From assembly GCA_033439295.1 (NCBI GenBank), contig JAVTLE010000014.1, forward strand, positions 930,001-994,000: a stretch of DNA of 64,000 nucleotides. The letters are read 5' to 3'. The stretch is from Deuterostichococcus epilithicus. Taxonomy: Eukaryota; Chlorophyta; Trebouxiophyceae; Prasiolales; Stichococcaceae. The notes under the pieces are model-generated. The model searched no databases. It was given only the letters and a program-made list of their open reading frames with translations, and was not told the origin of the DNA. The translations under genes and the position numbers were made by a program. The stretch's first letter is position 1. Every line of letters starts with the position of its first letter. Positions 24,615-35,259 of the stretch are shown here, one piece after another.

Positions 24615-27600
24615 TGCTGCTGCAACAGGGCCAGCCACAGTTAAAGCATCGGTGCGCTGACCGTTTGGCGCGCCGCGCAGTGCCGCCGCGGGCTGCGAGG
24701 GGCCTGCTCCCGCTCCCGACGGCCGCGCCGGCTGCGGCGCAGCGGCTGCGAAGGGCGCAGGGGCTGGGGGCGCTGACGCGGGGCCTGGCTCCGCCGGAGA
24801 CGCCTCCTCGGCCTCGCCTGCGAGGTGCGACGTCGCCTGGATGAGCGCCAGCAGGCCATCCTCGTCGATGACCTTGGTCCCCTTCTCCTTGGCCTGCGCA
24901 GCAGGCAATGCACACATGAGCGCGGCCTCCGGCCGGGAGGCTGCTTCCTGTGGGCCGGCAGCATCAGATGCACGGCAGACGCAGCTCTGGCCCGTGCCGC
25001 GCCAGCGATCACCAAACCCGGCAACGACCGCCCAGGAGCCTGACGTGGCACACGACCAACACGAGATGCTCCATGCCTGCCTTGCGGCTTCGGATCACCG
25101 CAATGCGGTGTGCAGGTACCAGATTGCACGCCTGTCACGCGTTCAGGGAAACGATGTTCAAACGGCCTACGAGACGGCCTCGTACCGCGTTGAGCTTGGA
25201 CTTGCCGCAGTTGGTGCCCACGACCAGGAAGTTGGTCTTGCCGCTGACGGAGCCGGTCACACGGCCGCCGTGGCGCTTCACGACGTCCTCCGCCTGGTCC
25301 CGCTGCAGCGAGTCCAGCACCCCCGACAGCACGAACGTCTTGTTCGTCAGGCAATCGGGGTGCCCCCGCGGCACCTCCTGCAGAGTTGCAATTTCAGGCA
25401 GCACCGTCTGAGCAGATTCTCAGGAGGAGGGTCCCACTGCTTGAGTGAGCCGGACCAGAGCATGCTTCATAGGCGTGCTCAGCGGCAAGCACTGCACATC
25501 CTTCTTGCCTCGGCCTTGCGCGCACGTAGCGAACGGCCTAAGATGCCATGTCAGGGTGTCGTGCACGGCAGCTCCTGCGAACAGATCCCACTGCCACTGC
25601 CGCCCGCGCTCACCTTGGCGCCGGCGTTGGGCGGGTCATCGGGCGGCCGCTGCCCAAAGCCGCCGGCATCACCCTCCATGACGCTGAAATCCAGCTCCTC
25701 CTCCGGAGGCAGGGCTGCTGCCGCCTTGTCGACCGCCGCCACCGCGGCGCGCGCATCGTCCGACAGGTGCTCGTAGGGATCCTTCTTGCCCTGCACGGCA
25801 GACGCCTCCGAGGATGGGAGCAAGGCGACGGTGCGGCGCCATGTGCAGCGCCATCTGGCACGCACTGGAACACGATAAGGCAAAGTGACAGACAGGCAAG
25901 GACATTGGTCGGGCTTCAGCCGCCAACATTCTGCCTCAGACCACACACCTGGAGGCGCACACGCTGTGCTCACTGCGGCCTGGTCTGGCAACAGTATACT
26001 CCACAAAGAGCACAATGAGGGGCAAGACCACCTTCGGCGTGCGCTTCGCCGCGGGCTTCTTCGCAGACGCGGGCCTCGCGGCCTTGGCCGCAGGCTGCTT
26101 CTCTGCTGGCGGCTCCTCCTCCGCGGGCCCCGCGGCTGCAGATGGCGAGAAGCTCTTTGGCAGCGCGCGCTTGCCTGCTGCCGGCGGCGTGGAGGCCGTG
26201 GCTGCGGCGGCGGCTGCCGGCCTGGGAAGGGGGGCGCACTTGTCAGATGGTCGTGAGAACCAGTCCCTACTGCCTAACAATGCTCTGCTGGCGCGCGACT
26301 GTCGGACATCGCCTTTCATTCTGCCAGCCGAGCTTGACTTCAAATACGAGGCGGCGTGCGCCCCGCGCGCGACATGCCTAACGATCGCACAGTTGTAGCA
26401 AATTCGCCGGAGCTCACAGCAGATGCAGCCTGCCGAAACCTCCTGAACATGCGCACAAGCTCGTGGAACGAAGTGGACACTCACTTTGGTGAGTGCGGCG
26501 TGATGACGACCTGCGGCCGGTCAGCCTTCTTGCCGCGCGGCTTCTTGGCCGGGGGCTTTGCCGACGGCGCGGCCAACTTCGCGGGCTTTGCGCGCGTCGT
26601 GGCCGGCTGCTCCTCATCATCGCTAGTGACCAGGTCGATCTCGAAGTCGCTGCCGTCACCCGCCTCGTCCCCGCTGCCTGCCTGCCACTGCGGCATTGAG
26701 CATGCTGCAATCACTTGCAACACCATTCTTCACACGTCTGGGCGCAGCTGCAGCCTGCCGACCCTGAGACGTGCGTCGTTGATGTGGGCCGCTGGGTGCA
26801 AGGCCGAGCCGATGTCTCGTGCAATGCTCATTGCAAGGCGAGGGCATGAACCCAGACTCACGTCATCGGACGACTCCTCTGCCTCGCTGTCACTCAGCAC
26901 CACGGGCCGCTTCTTGCTGCGACCCGCCGACGCGCCCGTCTTGGGCTTGCGGGCTGCCGTCGATGCCTGCACCAGTCTTCTGTCATGCTCTGCCCGAGGA
27001 CTTGAATTAGAGGGTTGGCTGCCACCGTATGTGCAACCAAAGGCAAGCTAGCATTAAATTGCATGGGACTGGTGATCGAGTCCAACCCGAATGCTGCTCT
27101 TTCATTTCAGTTCACCAGCACGTGCTTGTGCTGAGGCAAGCCATGTGAGTTGCATTGCATGCCTTGGCGCCTCTGCTCGGGCTCTTGCTCGGCGTTGTAG
27201 CCGGCTTGCGCTGGGCGCTGGATGCTGCAGCAGCGGAGCCATCTGACGCCTTGCTCTTCTTCTGCGCTGGCGCCTCACTCGCAGCTCCTTCAGGGGCGCG
27301 CTTCTTGCCTGCAGCCGGGTCAGCTATATTTTCGAAAGGCAGCCACACCATTGCACTGCAGCACAGGAAAAATCTGGCAAGATTGCGTGGCAGGTGTGTC
27401 GCCTGGAATCGTGGCCGAGGGCAAAGCCACCCCGTGTGTGCGGTGCGCGCAGAAGCTTGCGTGAGCATTCAAGGGTGCGCACGGTGGCGCCTTGCTCACC
27501 GTCGCCGCCACCTGGAGGCTTGAAGAATTTTCGTATGTCCTGCAAAGAGCGATACGGGACATGAATTCAAGGCCCACAAACCAGGCTCGACATGGTTGCG

Positions 27601-27644
27601 GTGCCGCAGTGCGCTGATGTGTAGGCGGTGGGTGGGCGTACCAT
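18517..27644 (-). CDS. RFC1: Replication factor C subunit 1 (large clamp-loader subunit)
   Basis: Large AAA+ subunit of the RFC1-5 complex, which loads PCNA onto primer-template junctions in the nucleus. The start ATG (27644-27642) is followed at once by gtacgc. The next exon at 27539 begins DIRKFFKPPGGG, giving the family's conserved MDIRKFF start. A Lys/Ala/Pro-rich linker with acidic patches (SDSEAEESSDD; IDLVTSDDEEQ) follows. A BRCT domain lies at about 25404-25190 (CLTNKTFVLSGVLDSLQRDQ, then HGGRVTGSVSGKTNFLVVG). The AAA+ core has LWVEKHKPKQSRELVG (24320), Walker A GPPGIGKSS (23915), LPVEVNASDTRNKSD (23620), Walker B LIMDEVDGM (23210) and ICNDKYNQKLKSLRNHC (23110). The C-terminal domain has DMDLVPLLIQENYV (22090), YQNWSLMPFAAVIGS (21190) and YCMARDDLDYVLDV (19850). 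It ends in a Gly/Arg tail and a TGA at 18517-18519. It holds several exon-edge repeats. Confidence 0.93.
20173..20188. repeat. Interstitial telomere-like motif
   Basis: Two tandem TTTAGGG-type units (tttagggttttagggt) lie in the RFC1 intron just downstream, in gene sense, of the five-fold splice-donor array. TTTAGGG is the telomere repeat of many green algae and plants. Confidence 0.7.
20250..20410 (-). repeat. Five-fold tandem array of an RFC1 5' splice site
   Basis: On the minus strand the exon end CATCGAG|GTGCGCA (exon edge at 20397, after PAVIE) recurs about every 35 bp with edges at 20330, 20295 and 20260, plus a degenerate copy near 20361. The spacers contain CCCTAAA-like telomere motifs. 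Every well-preserved copy keeps the GT donor context. Confidence 0.85.
21780..22060 (-). repeat. Three 104-bp tandem copies of an RFC1 exon end with its donor
   Basis: The exon end encoding CGNGLQQMQ with its GTGGGG donor (edge at 21998 on the minus strand) is followed by two more copies with edges near 21894 and 21791. The spacings are 104 and 103 bp. Each repeats the Pro/Ala-coding stretch, the CTGCAGCAGATG box and a GT. The period is not a multiple of three, so use of a downstream donor would shift the frame. Confidence 0.85.
24559..24623. repeat. (CTG)n/(CAG)n trinucleotide run in an RFC1 intron
   Basis: About 21 CTG units with one TTG interruption. In RFC1 sense it is CAG. It lies in the intron between the exon ending near 24670 (SQPAAALRGAPNG) and the exon starting near 24380, so it is not predicted to be translated. 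Confidence 0.85.
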
Positions 27645-28130
27645 GGGCACGACTTCTGGCTCAGTGAGCCTGGCGTCACATGACGGCGTTGACAGCCACC
27701 GTCATGTCCCTGTTGCGGGAAGGCTGCTCCGGACCAGAATGGGTCGTCCCGGACTCGTATCAGACTTTGAAAACCCCGGCTGCAGGCAACCTGCAGCGGC
27801 CCGCTAATGGCCCGGTCGCTTACAGGCAAACAGCACACAGGGTCGTCTGACGATGCGGCGGAGCTCGCCATGCACCCTGGATCGAGAGTGGTGTGTTATG
27901 CATGCTGCACTGATCAGGGTTTCCGCAGCGCACGTGCGAGCAGTTGACCAGGTGCAGCTGCGCGTGGCTTCACTTCGTACATTCGCAACAAGCTTGTTCT
28001 AGCCCTTCTCGATAGTCTGCAGCCGCCTTACGCCGCGGTGCATGCTGCAGACCCGCCGCGCATGCCCTTCGGCCGCTTGGCGTGCACCCAGATCATGTAG
28101 GCACCCTGCGAGCTTTCCCGTCGAGCGACA
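27645..28130. promoter_or_regulatory. Shared upstream region between RFC1 (-) and the universal stress protein (+)
   Basis: 486 bp between divergent start codons. No specific promoter element was recognised. The tract contains no supported coding exon. Confidence 0.45.
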
Positions 28131-29025
28131 ATGGGCGGTCGAAAGGTGGTGATTGCCGCCTCTGATTCCGAGGAGAGCGAACGGGCACTGGCATGGACCC
28201 TGAAGCATCTCTACAAAAGGTGGGTGCTGGCACCTGCCCCGCGGCTGACTGGCGGGACGCCGCCGCGGCCGCCATTGCAACCTTGGTCAGTTTGAGCACC
28301 CTTGCGATCGAAGCGCTCGCGGCCCCGTCTTGGTCTGTGCTACCACACTCGCGCCCAACGCGGAGGAACAGTCTGGAGTGTTCTTTGGACGCAGCGGCGA
28401 CGAGCTGAACCTGGTGCACGTCATCGAGCGCCCGCCGCCGCCAGAGGCACACCACGGCGCGCCGCCGGTGGACTTTCTGCCGCAGCCGGCGCCGGTGCCG
28501 CACCAGCAGGTGGTGGACAACGCGAAGAAGTTCCTGCAGGAGCGGTTTGGCGGGCAGCTGCAGGAGCTGCAGCCACACCCCGTGGTGCATATCATCACGG
28601 TGAGCGGTTGTGCCTCTGACAGGCCAGGCACGGCCGCCTGCAGTGCTTACAATGTATGGGCTTGCAGCGTGCGCAGACTGCGGACCGGCCTCCTGACAGC
28701 CGCAGCAGGCGTCTGCAACCTGGGCAAGCAATCAGGTGCTTCACGGCTTGCACACCCTGCCGAGGTTTGCATGCCATAGGGTCAGTTCTGTCGTGCCCGG
28801 GCAACAGCGGCGTTTTATGCTTGATCTGTGTGTTCCTCTCTGGTACAGTCGGAGGGCAATGCGGACTCCATTGGCTCGGTGCTGTGCCGGACAGCGGACC
28901 AACTGGACGCGATCGCCATCGTTATGGCGCGCAAGAGCCGGACGAGGCTCGCGGAGTTCTTCCTCGGCTCCGTGACCAACTTTTGCACGCACCACAGCAG
29001 GCAGGCCGTGCTGGTCGTGCACTGA
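28131..29025 (+). CDS. Universal stress protein (UspA fold)
   Basis: Small soluble alpha/beta protein of the UspA superfamily, whose members bind ATP or respond to stress in plants and algae. Exon 1 starts at the ATG at 28131: MGGRKVVIAASDSEESERAL then WTLKHLYK, the classic first strand and helix. Exon 2 (about 28375-28598) has SGDELNLVHVIERPPPPEAH and a helix VVDNAKKFLQERFGG. The last exon (about 28849-29025) has DSIGSVLCRTADQLDAIAIV, then LAEFFLGSVTNFCTHHSRQA and ends VLVVH. The GSV(T/S)N..x.HH motif with a terminal VLVV strand is the family signature; the usual G-x2-G-x9-G(S/T) loop is partly kept as ARKSRTRLAEFFLGSVTN. The product would be roughly 150-170 residues, normal for the family. 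It is divergent from RFC1. Exact intron borders, especially the exon 2 acceptor, are not certain. Confidence 0.88.
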
Positions 29026-29679
29026 GCCGCCCAGCGCGCCAGCAATCGCGCGAGGCGCGGCGACTTGGCGGAGGCTCGGAGCGCGGAGCGGCGGCCACAT
29101 GATACCAGCCATATGGTTTGCTAGGGACGCTGCGGGTCTCGCAAGCCTTCCAGTGGCGGAACTGGTTGGGCTGTGCTGCTGTAAGATAGAGACGGGGATT
29201 GCCACATGTGCGTTGACATCCAGCATGCAGCTGGGTGCCTTCCCGGGGAACAATTAAGTCGATGGCGGTGCTACGCCGCGCGAGCGTCAGCAGTGCCAGT
29301 GCTGTCCCGAAACTCGACGATTATGCCCAGCGTTGTGTTGCACGACGGCGCGGTTTGGCGCCAAACTGGGCAGAAACTGTAGGGGCCAGTGGATGGCGGT
29401 AGTGTGTGGGACGCACCGATTGTGGTGATCTTTACAGGTCCCGAGGACATAACCGATCTTGAGGGAACCGATGCAATCCCGTCATTCTTTGGAGACCCCC
29501 TGAAGCAACCTGTACAGCAAGGTATAGGAACTTCATGATGCACGTCCACACCCTGAGCGCCATTGGCGCGCACATCCACACATTGATCATTTGCATGCCA
29601 CACAACTGCGGGCATCAGCAAGTTTCACTTCAACATCTTGCATCGGTTGCGGCATAGTGTCAACTTGCGCGTGGGCGAG
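29026..29679. other. Intergenic stretch, nothing recognised
   Basis: Spans the 3' flank of the universal stress protein gene and the upstream region of the methyltransferase gene. No motif or plausible exon is seen. Confidence 0.55.
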
Positions 29680-31194
29680 ATGTCTGATGACACCAGTGCA
29701 GAGCTCGTCGATCGAGGCATGAGTATTGCAAAATCTGGTCAGGCAACTCCGGTGCCAGTCCCAAGTGACGTGAAGTGACGATCAGGCTGCTTCATGGCAG
29801 TGCTCGTTGTCAAACTCAGAAGGTGCGTGTACTATGATCGGGAGTGGTCTTGGGTTGCCGCTGCAAGCTGCGCACGTGGCATTGCCAAGTATGGCCACCC
29901 CATCACGATACCATCATTTGCAGCTGGGAGGATGGACATCATGTCGAGAAGACGCTTGAGAGGCTGGACCGGTGGGATGTGCATGCCGCGGATGAGATTG
30001 ATGTGGTGGCAGGCGGCGTCACCATCCATCTGCAGCCGCAGCCGCGCCTGCTGGCTGCGGCGAAAGTCGGCGTCGGTGCCTGTCTCTGGGATAGCGCGCT
30101 CGTACTCACCGCGTTCTTAGGTGCGATCAATCTGAGCAATTTAAGAGTGTCGAGTCACTTGTGTGATGCAGTCGCGCATGAGCTCTACCTGGGCAATGCT
30201 GAGCTGCAATATTTGCGTGTCGACAGCACAGCAGGCGCGCCATCAGTTTATCGGGGCGCAGTGCGTGGAGGTTGGCGCTGGCTTGGGGCTTGTGGGACTG
30301 TTTCTGGCAATGCTTGGCGCACAGGTAGGCATCCGTCGTCAGCGTGAATACATGTTGCACGTCGTGGACAAGCGCTTCTCAATGGGCGGTATGGCATCCT
30401 GTGCACTGCAGCTCCCATCGGCCTACGGAGCAGCAGCCGTGATTAGCTTGAAAAGCGCTGCCTGCATCGAATGCGCAGGTCACGTTGACGGATTTGGCAC
30501 CGGTCCTGCCGCTCATCGACGCCAACATTGCAGGCAATGGTCTTTCGAAGTACAGGTGGGGTAGATGCGATCAAGAGCATCCCGCATGTGCACTGTGTCA
30601 TTCGGCAGTACTGCAAGTCTCTGGCATGTGCTGCAGGCCAGAGGCGGGCAATGCTTGCTCATGCGAGCTGGTCTGGGGCGCAGCGCACAGCCTGCTGGCT
30701 CTCGACAACCTAGCAGCAAAGCGTTTGGACTTTGTCCTTGCTGCAGACAGCTGCTATGACGATCAGGCGGGGCCTCGCAGTCATGAATTAAGCTCTGAGG
30801 TCCAGGAAGGTTCATCCGGCCGCTGGCAGATACACTCTCTTCACTGATGGGAGCGATTGTGACGCAGGATGGCGAAACGCCAGACCCGGAGCAATTTTTC
30901 AGCACATGTAGCGGGCTTTGCGTCCGCAAGACACGGGTCTTGATGGCAGTCGAGAGGCGCAATGATGCAACGTTCGCTACATTCATGGCTTGCGCGCGTC
31001 GACATTTTGCCGAGGTAAAACCAGAAATTCTTGATTCCTCAGCTCCATTCGCAGGCACAGCGTGTCATGAGAAGGCTGTGTGTTGTCGAGCCCAATGCTT
31101 CTGCATGTGGATGCAGGTGAAGAGGCTGCTGCATCCATCTGCGCAAATATGCAAGGAGGCGAAGCATGTAGAATTGTATGAGCTGCAGCTATGA
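29680..31194 (+). CDS. METTL21-type (family 16) protein-lysine methyltransferase
   Basis: SAM-dependent seven-beta-strand methyltransferase; family members methylate lysines of chaperones, translation factors and similar proteins. The ATG at 29680 (MSDDTSAELVDRGMSI) fits a phase-2 donor that joins WEDGHHVEKTLERLDRW and then VAGGVTIHLQPQPRLLAA followed by GACLWDSALVLTAFL (to ~30119), the family's LWxS..L..FL element. Motif I is VEVGAGLGLVGLFLAMLGA (30272-30323). Motif II is VTLTDLAPVLPLIDANIAGN (30480-30558). Post-II has CELVWG and LDFVLAADSCYDD (30660-30760). C-terminal strands are TRVLMAVERRN and FMACARRHFAEV (30940-31014), then HVELYELQL at the TGA at 31192-31194. The substrate cannot be read from the sequence. 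The gene converges on the F-box gene. Confidence 0.82.
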
Positions 31195-31587
31195 CGGCTG
31201 CGTATACTTTGCTATTGACAGCGGAGCCGTGATGAACTTAGCGAGCACTGCCTTGCCAGGCGAGATGTCAGCATGCATGTGCGCACTCAAAGTCGTTACA
31301 ATTACATGTTCCTCAATGATGCCAATGCCAATATGTGCAGCCAATGGGCAGCGATCAACGATGCTGACCCCAATTTGTGCAGCCAATGGGCAGCGACCGG
31401 GTATGACATCAAAGAAGAAGAGCCAAGACCATGCTGCAGATCTTCCATGGATCGGCAAGGTCGTGTCGCCTGGGACATCAATGAAATACAATCGTTGCCA
31501 AGCTTGACATCAGCGGCATGTCAGCCAGCGATGTCCGTGCCTATCCCGTGGACACACACTAACGGCTCCTCCTCTGATTCTTCCCAT
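31195..31587. repeat. Convergent 3' region with a ~45-bp tandem repeat
   Basis: Between the methyltransferase and F-box stops. Two copies of a unit containing tgtgcagccaatgggcagcga lie near 31336-31357 and 31376-31398, about 41-45 bp apart, with related flanks. No coding exon is supported. Confidence 0.65.
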
Positions 31588-32141
31588 TTATGCGGGAACG
31601 GGCAAATTGATGTAAATGACGCCGCCGCCAACGTTGACCAGCTTTTCAGGCCGTCTGTACATCAGGACGTTGTACAGGATCTGGTGGTTGTACCTGAGGG
31701 CAGCAAAGAGCATTTTAACGCTTTGCAGTTCGCACATCCCCGGCATCTACGGCCCGCAAGACTGGCTTGCCTGTACAATTCCTTCCAGCAGGAAGGGTCA
31801 CGGTTGCTGCTGCCGGGAGCCCCAAACTTTGCGCAGAAACACCGCTTCCACAGATGCTGCTCCCCTGCCACGCCCCTGCAGCAAGACGGGAACGAGATCA
31901 TTAGTGTCAACTGGCGGCACGCAAATGGTATTCGGTCCTGCAGCACATGCAGTCCGACCGGCAGTCACCTGCATGCGTGGTTGACGGCAGCCAAGCGGCA
32001 CAGGTCCTGCGCGTTGAGGAACTGTGCAGCGTGCAGCAGCAAGTCCAAGGGGAGCTGGTTCCAGTCTGCCCGTTTTGGGGCGTGCGGCTTCAGCAGAGGA
32101 AATCTCGGGTGGACGATGATCTGCCGGCACGAATTTGCCAT
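31588..32141 (-). CDS. Small F-box protein
   Basis: Predicted substrate-receptor subunit of an SCF ubiquitin ligase, or a free F-box protein. Three exons resolve precisely: 32141-31969, 31875-31771 and 31693-31588, together 384 nt (127 residues plus stop). The protein starts MANSCRQIIVHPRFPLLK, then DWNQLPLDLLLHAAQFLNAQ and DLCRLAAVNHACR, an F-box with the usual LP..LL..A..FL...DLCRLA..N pattern. Then come EQHLWKRCFCAKFGAP and DPSCWKELYR, the W-K-x-L-Y extension seen after many F-boxes, then YNHQILYNVLMYRRPEKLVN and a short hydrophobic end. No WD40 or LRR repeats follow, so the substrate module is missing or minimal. The second intron uses a GC donor (CAG|GCAAGC) and is 77 nt. The gene is divergent from VMA21. 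Confidence 0.82.
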
Positions 32142-32478
32142 GCCATAAAGCTCTGCAGACGAGAAGCTCGCCTCAATTCAATCCTGTGGTCAAGCCGAGC
32201 CGATAGGGGTCGCAATCCCTGCCAAAACCTTCAGATGATATACCTGCCACAGGCATGCAGCGTGCAGGCGCCTGTCAGATGGCTGCTGCGGCCCTTGCGA
32301 GCACGCTGGAGGGTGCAAGTCTTTGGAGCGAACTCGAAACAGCGCCTGCACCTGCAGGTTCCACACAGGTCAACAGCCGGTTTCGGAAGTGTCGGAATCG
32401 GTTCATCCCTGCAACAGTTCCAAACGCTGTACTTTGCAGCCAGTCATAATATCCGCATGGCCTCCTTATACTGACACG
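32142..32478. promoter_or_regulatory. Shared upstream region between the F-box gene (-) and VMA21 (+)
   Basis: 337 bp between divergent start codons. It must carry both promoters. No motif was identified. Confidence 0.45.
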
Positions 32479-32745
32479 ATGTCGCAAGTCACTCGCAGCG
32501 CCGGCACCAATCTGATCCTGTGCTCGATCGCCCTGTTCCTCATCCCACTGGCAGTGTTCTTTGCTGTGTACAACGGCGCACTTGACCTCGTTCTGCAGCG
32601 CCTGATCAAGGGCGACGTCACCAGCTGGGCTCGCTCGGTGCTGGGCGCCATTCTGGCCGTGCTGACGGTCAACGCGGTGCTCGTGGTGTTTGTGTTGACG
32701 GCCTTCAACGAGACGCCCGAAGAGGTCGCCAAGAAGGAGGACTGA
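32479..32745 (+). CDS. VMA21: V-ATPase assembly factor VMA21
   Basis: ER membrane chaperone for assembly of the V-ATPase V0 sector. An intronless 88-residue frame starts at the ATG at 32479 (MSQVTRSAG). It has two hydrophobic helices, about residues 11-33 (NLILCSIALFLIPLAVFFAV) and 56-76 (VLGAILAVLTVNAVLVVFV), joined by a polar loop, as in VMA21, whose members are ~75-100 residues. The C-terminus is EEVAKKED. Yeast Vma21 also ends in a dilysine KKED ER-retrieval signal, so localisation appears conserved. The next gene begins only 83 bp after its stop. It is one of very few single-exon genes in the window. Confidence 0.88.
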   Translation: MSQVTRSAGTNLILCSIALFLIPLAVFFAVYNGALDLVLQRLIKGDVTSWARSVLGAILAVLTVNAVLVVFVLTAFNETPEEVAKKED

Positions 32746-32827
32746 GCCATACACCTGCTGTCGATCAAGCCAGCCGGCAGCCTCTGCACCGGCCCAGGAA
32801 GCAGACTGCACTGTCGACGCCTCATGC

Positions 32828-34527
32828 ATGCAACGGCGGGGCGTTCGCAGCGTCACGCCTGACGTACTTTCGCCTGAGGAGTGCTCGGAGCTGATCTTCG
32901 TCCATCGCAGTGAGTGCCTGGCATCATGACGACCAGTGTCTCGTGTGCGACTTGCTGACTTGCTGCGCACCTGTGCTGGGCAGATGCATGGCCGCAGCGC
33001 GGCTGCCACTTTATTGCGCTACGCACACTCCCCTTGTAGGCTTGAGCGCTGCCGGCTACTCGCCGCACCTTTGGACGTCGAAGCTGAGCGACATCGCGTA
33101 CTCGGAGCCTGCGCTCCTGCTGCCACTGGTGGGTCGGCGGTTGCCTCGAGCGCTGAAGCACACATGAGCATGGACTCTGCATCTGTTTTGTTATCTCTCG
33201 TCGTCACGACTGGCTGTGCAGGACCGGCGAGGCTCACGGTGCGCGACTGCGGCAGATGTGCTCCGCAGGTCACCGCGCGCGACAAGGTAGCCGCTGCCGC
33301 TGAGAGGGCGCTGGGACACCCATACGAGCTGTGCATCGAGTTCACGGGCCTTGTCAGCTGGACAACAGGCGCCAGCATCAACTGGCACCATGACAGCAAC
33401 AGGCATGAGCTTCCTCTCGGATGTGGAGCACCCCGACACATCGAGCTTGACTGCGGGAATACATGCGCCAACTGACCCAAGTGGGATGGAGCACGGCCGT
33501 TTATCCCCCTTGTATGAAACAGGATGCCACCGAGGTCCGCTGCTGCCGCACAGGCCGTACCTGGAGCAGCGGCATGCCACTGCAGTCGCGTACCTGAACG
33601 GTCCGGGGGAGGAGTTTGGCGGTGGCGTGCTGGAGTTCAGGGATGGCGCCCCCCAAAGCGTGTCACCCGAAAGCGGAAGCATGGTGAGGAATAACCAGTC
33701 GAACAGGGAAGCATCGAAAGGCAAATCCATGACGATGCACACCCGTGCAGGCACCCTTCTCAGCCGTCAGAACGGCGCTGACACCGGCAACCCGCTGCGG
33801 GCAGGTGGCATTCCTGGCGGACGAAAGCAACACGCACCGCGTGTCGGAGGTCACCTATGGCGAGCGGCTGACGCTGACGCTGTGGTTCACGCTGCTGCCG
33901 GAGCACAGCGAAGACGCCAAGGTGCTGCGGCTGCTGCGGCAGAGCGAAGGTGGGTTTCAGATGGCTGTTCTGTGTTTCCTCCAGTACGGCAGTGCACACA
34001 GGCTCTTGGGCGCAGTGGACACAGGGTTGGACGCGCAACTTGAAAGCGAACTTCGTCTCGAGCTTGAATTAGCAGGTGACGATGCATGGCCCTTGTGTGC
34101 TGCAGGCTTTCATGGGCGGGAGCGGCCACACTCGATGTTTCAGGACTCGGGCTCGGACATCCGGGTTCAGCGCCTGCAAGCTGCGGGAGTCGCCGCGACC
34201 GGCCTGCAGCCGGCTGCCCACCCTTCTGGCCCGCTGACGCTGCGGTCGGCCGAGGGCGGGCAGCCATGCGCGTTCTGCGCATTCGGCTGCGAAACCGGTG
34301 CTCTCAGCTTCGAGAGCCTTGACAAGGCGCTGCTGGCCGTGGCATTCGCCCAGTGGCGTGCGCGAAGCATGCGGCTGCCTGCCTGCACCTGCCGGCACGG
34401 CGAGCTGCTGAGCGTGCAGGCGCGGCAACTGGCAGCCCACATGCAGGGCCTGCGGTCGGTGCTGCCGGCAGTCGCGGCTGATTGGTGCGCTGCGGGCGTG
34501 CTGTATGACACGCGTGCCAGCGCATGA
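32828..34527 (+). CDS. 2-oxoglutarate/Fe(II)-dependent dioxygenase, prolyl 4-hydroxylase-like
   Basis: Predicted 2OG/Fe(II) oxygenase with a double-stranded beta-helix core. The ATG at 32828 (MQRRGVRSVTPDVLSPEECS, then LIFVHR) ends its exon at 32907. The phase-1 acceptor before 33041 gives LSAAGYSPHLWTSKLSDIAY and PALLLPLV. Next come CIEFTGLVSWTTGASINWHH followed by DSNR (33330-33405, iron ligands in HHD), RPYLEQRHATAVAYLNGPGE and GGGVLEFRDG (33555-33650), and ADESNTHRVSEVTYGERLTL then LWF (33810-33890; distal His, and Arg for 2-oxoglutarate). A further ~140-residue segment (about 34104-34527) follows the catalytic core, with Cys-rich pieces CAFCAFGCETG and CTCRHGE. Its function is unknown. 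No signal peptide is evident, so it is not clearly an ER collagen-type enzyme. The gene lies head-to-tail with VMA21. Confidence 0.78.
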
Positions 34528-35259
34528 TGTCATTGGTGATCGGTGTTTGAGACAGTTGCAGTCGGAGCAGATGTCTGTTGAGCGCTTCGGAGCAATCGAT
34601 GCCCCAGATTCATCTAGCAGGCTCTCGGCTGTTAGGTCCTGTCCTGATTAGCGTTGGTTCAGCTCCCGGCGAATCAACTTCAATCAAGACATTGCCTCTG
34701 CATAGAATCATGGCATTTGTCCGGGGGCAGCGCCCGCCTGTCGTCGCCTCAGACCGGTGCAGCACCACGCGGCATCACAAGCTGTGCAGACGGCAGCTGT
34801 GGGCAGCGGCGCCCCACAGCGCATGGGAGCGGCAGCAGGCGGCGTCACGAGCAGCGCAGACGGTAGCTGAGGGCGGGAGCCCACTGACTTTATATGCCTG
34901 TTGATTTGGGGACACTCCTCATCGTTGCGAGGACACTGCTTTATATTCCTATCATGTCCTCATGAAAGGGGTAAACCCTAACTCCTTAAAAGCCACTTTG
35001 AAGCCAGGGGGATTGTTTAGGCCACACCCTCGCAGAACCCCAGTGTCGCCCACTGCGTTCACCGCTCGCACGTCCGTACATACAATGCAAATCATCACCT
35101 GGTTCTCATGTTGCATGTCGGAACGCTTGTAGTTCGACAGGTGCGCAATATCACGCCGTTGCTCTGGGGCGGGTTCCGATGCCCTTGAGATTCCTCCGAC
35201 ACCGTTTCCGAGCACAGCTACTCACGCGATGGCGCTAGACTGAGCTCGTCATCGATTTT
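34528..35259. other. Intergenic region with short repeats, no gene supported
   Basis: Holds two related units near 34780-34815 and 34843-34875 (xGCATCACxAGCxGxGCAGACGG followed by tagctg or cagctg) and a telomere-like taaaccctaa at 34972-34981. No coding chain is visible. Confidence 0.5.

Noticed and set aside
24422-24844. Frames encoding poly-Gln, poly-Leu or poly-Ser through the CTG run
   Set aside because: The run sits in an RFC1 intron between two exons that join in phase; the homopolymers only reflect the repeat.
31273-32148. 291-codon open frame on the plus strand
   Set aside because: It lies antisense to the F-box gene, whose three minus-strand exons fit perfectly in phase and motif. 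The plus frame has no recognisable motif.
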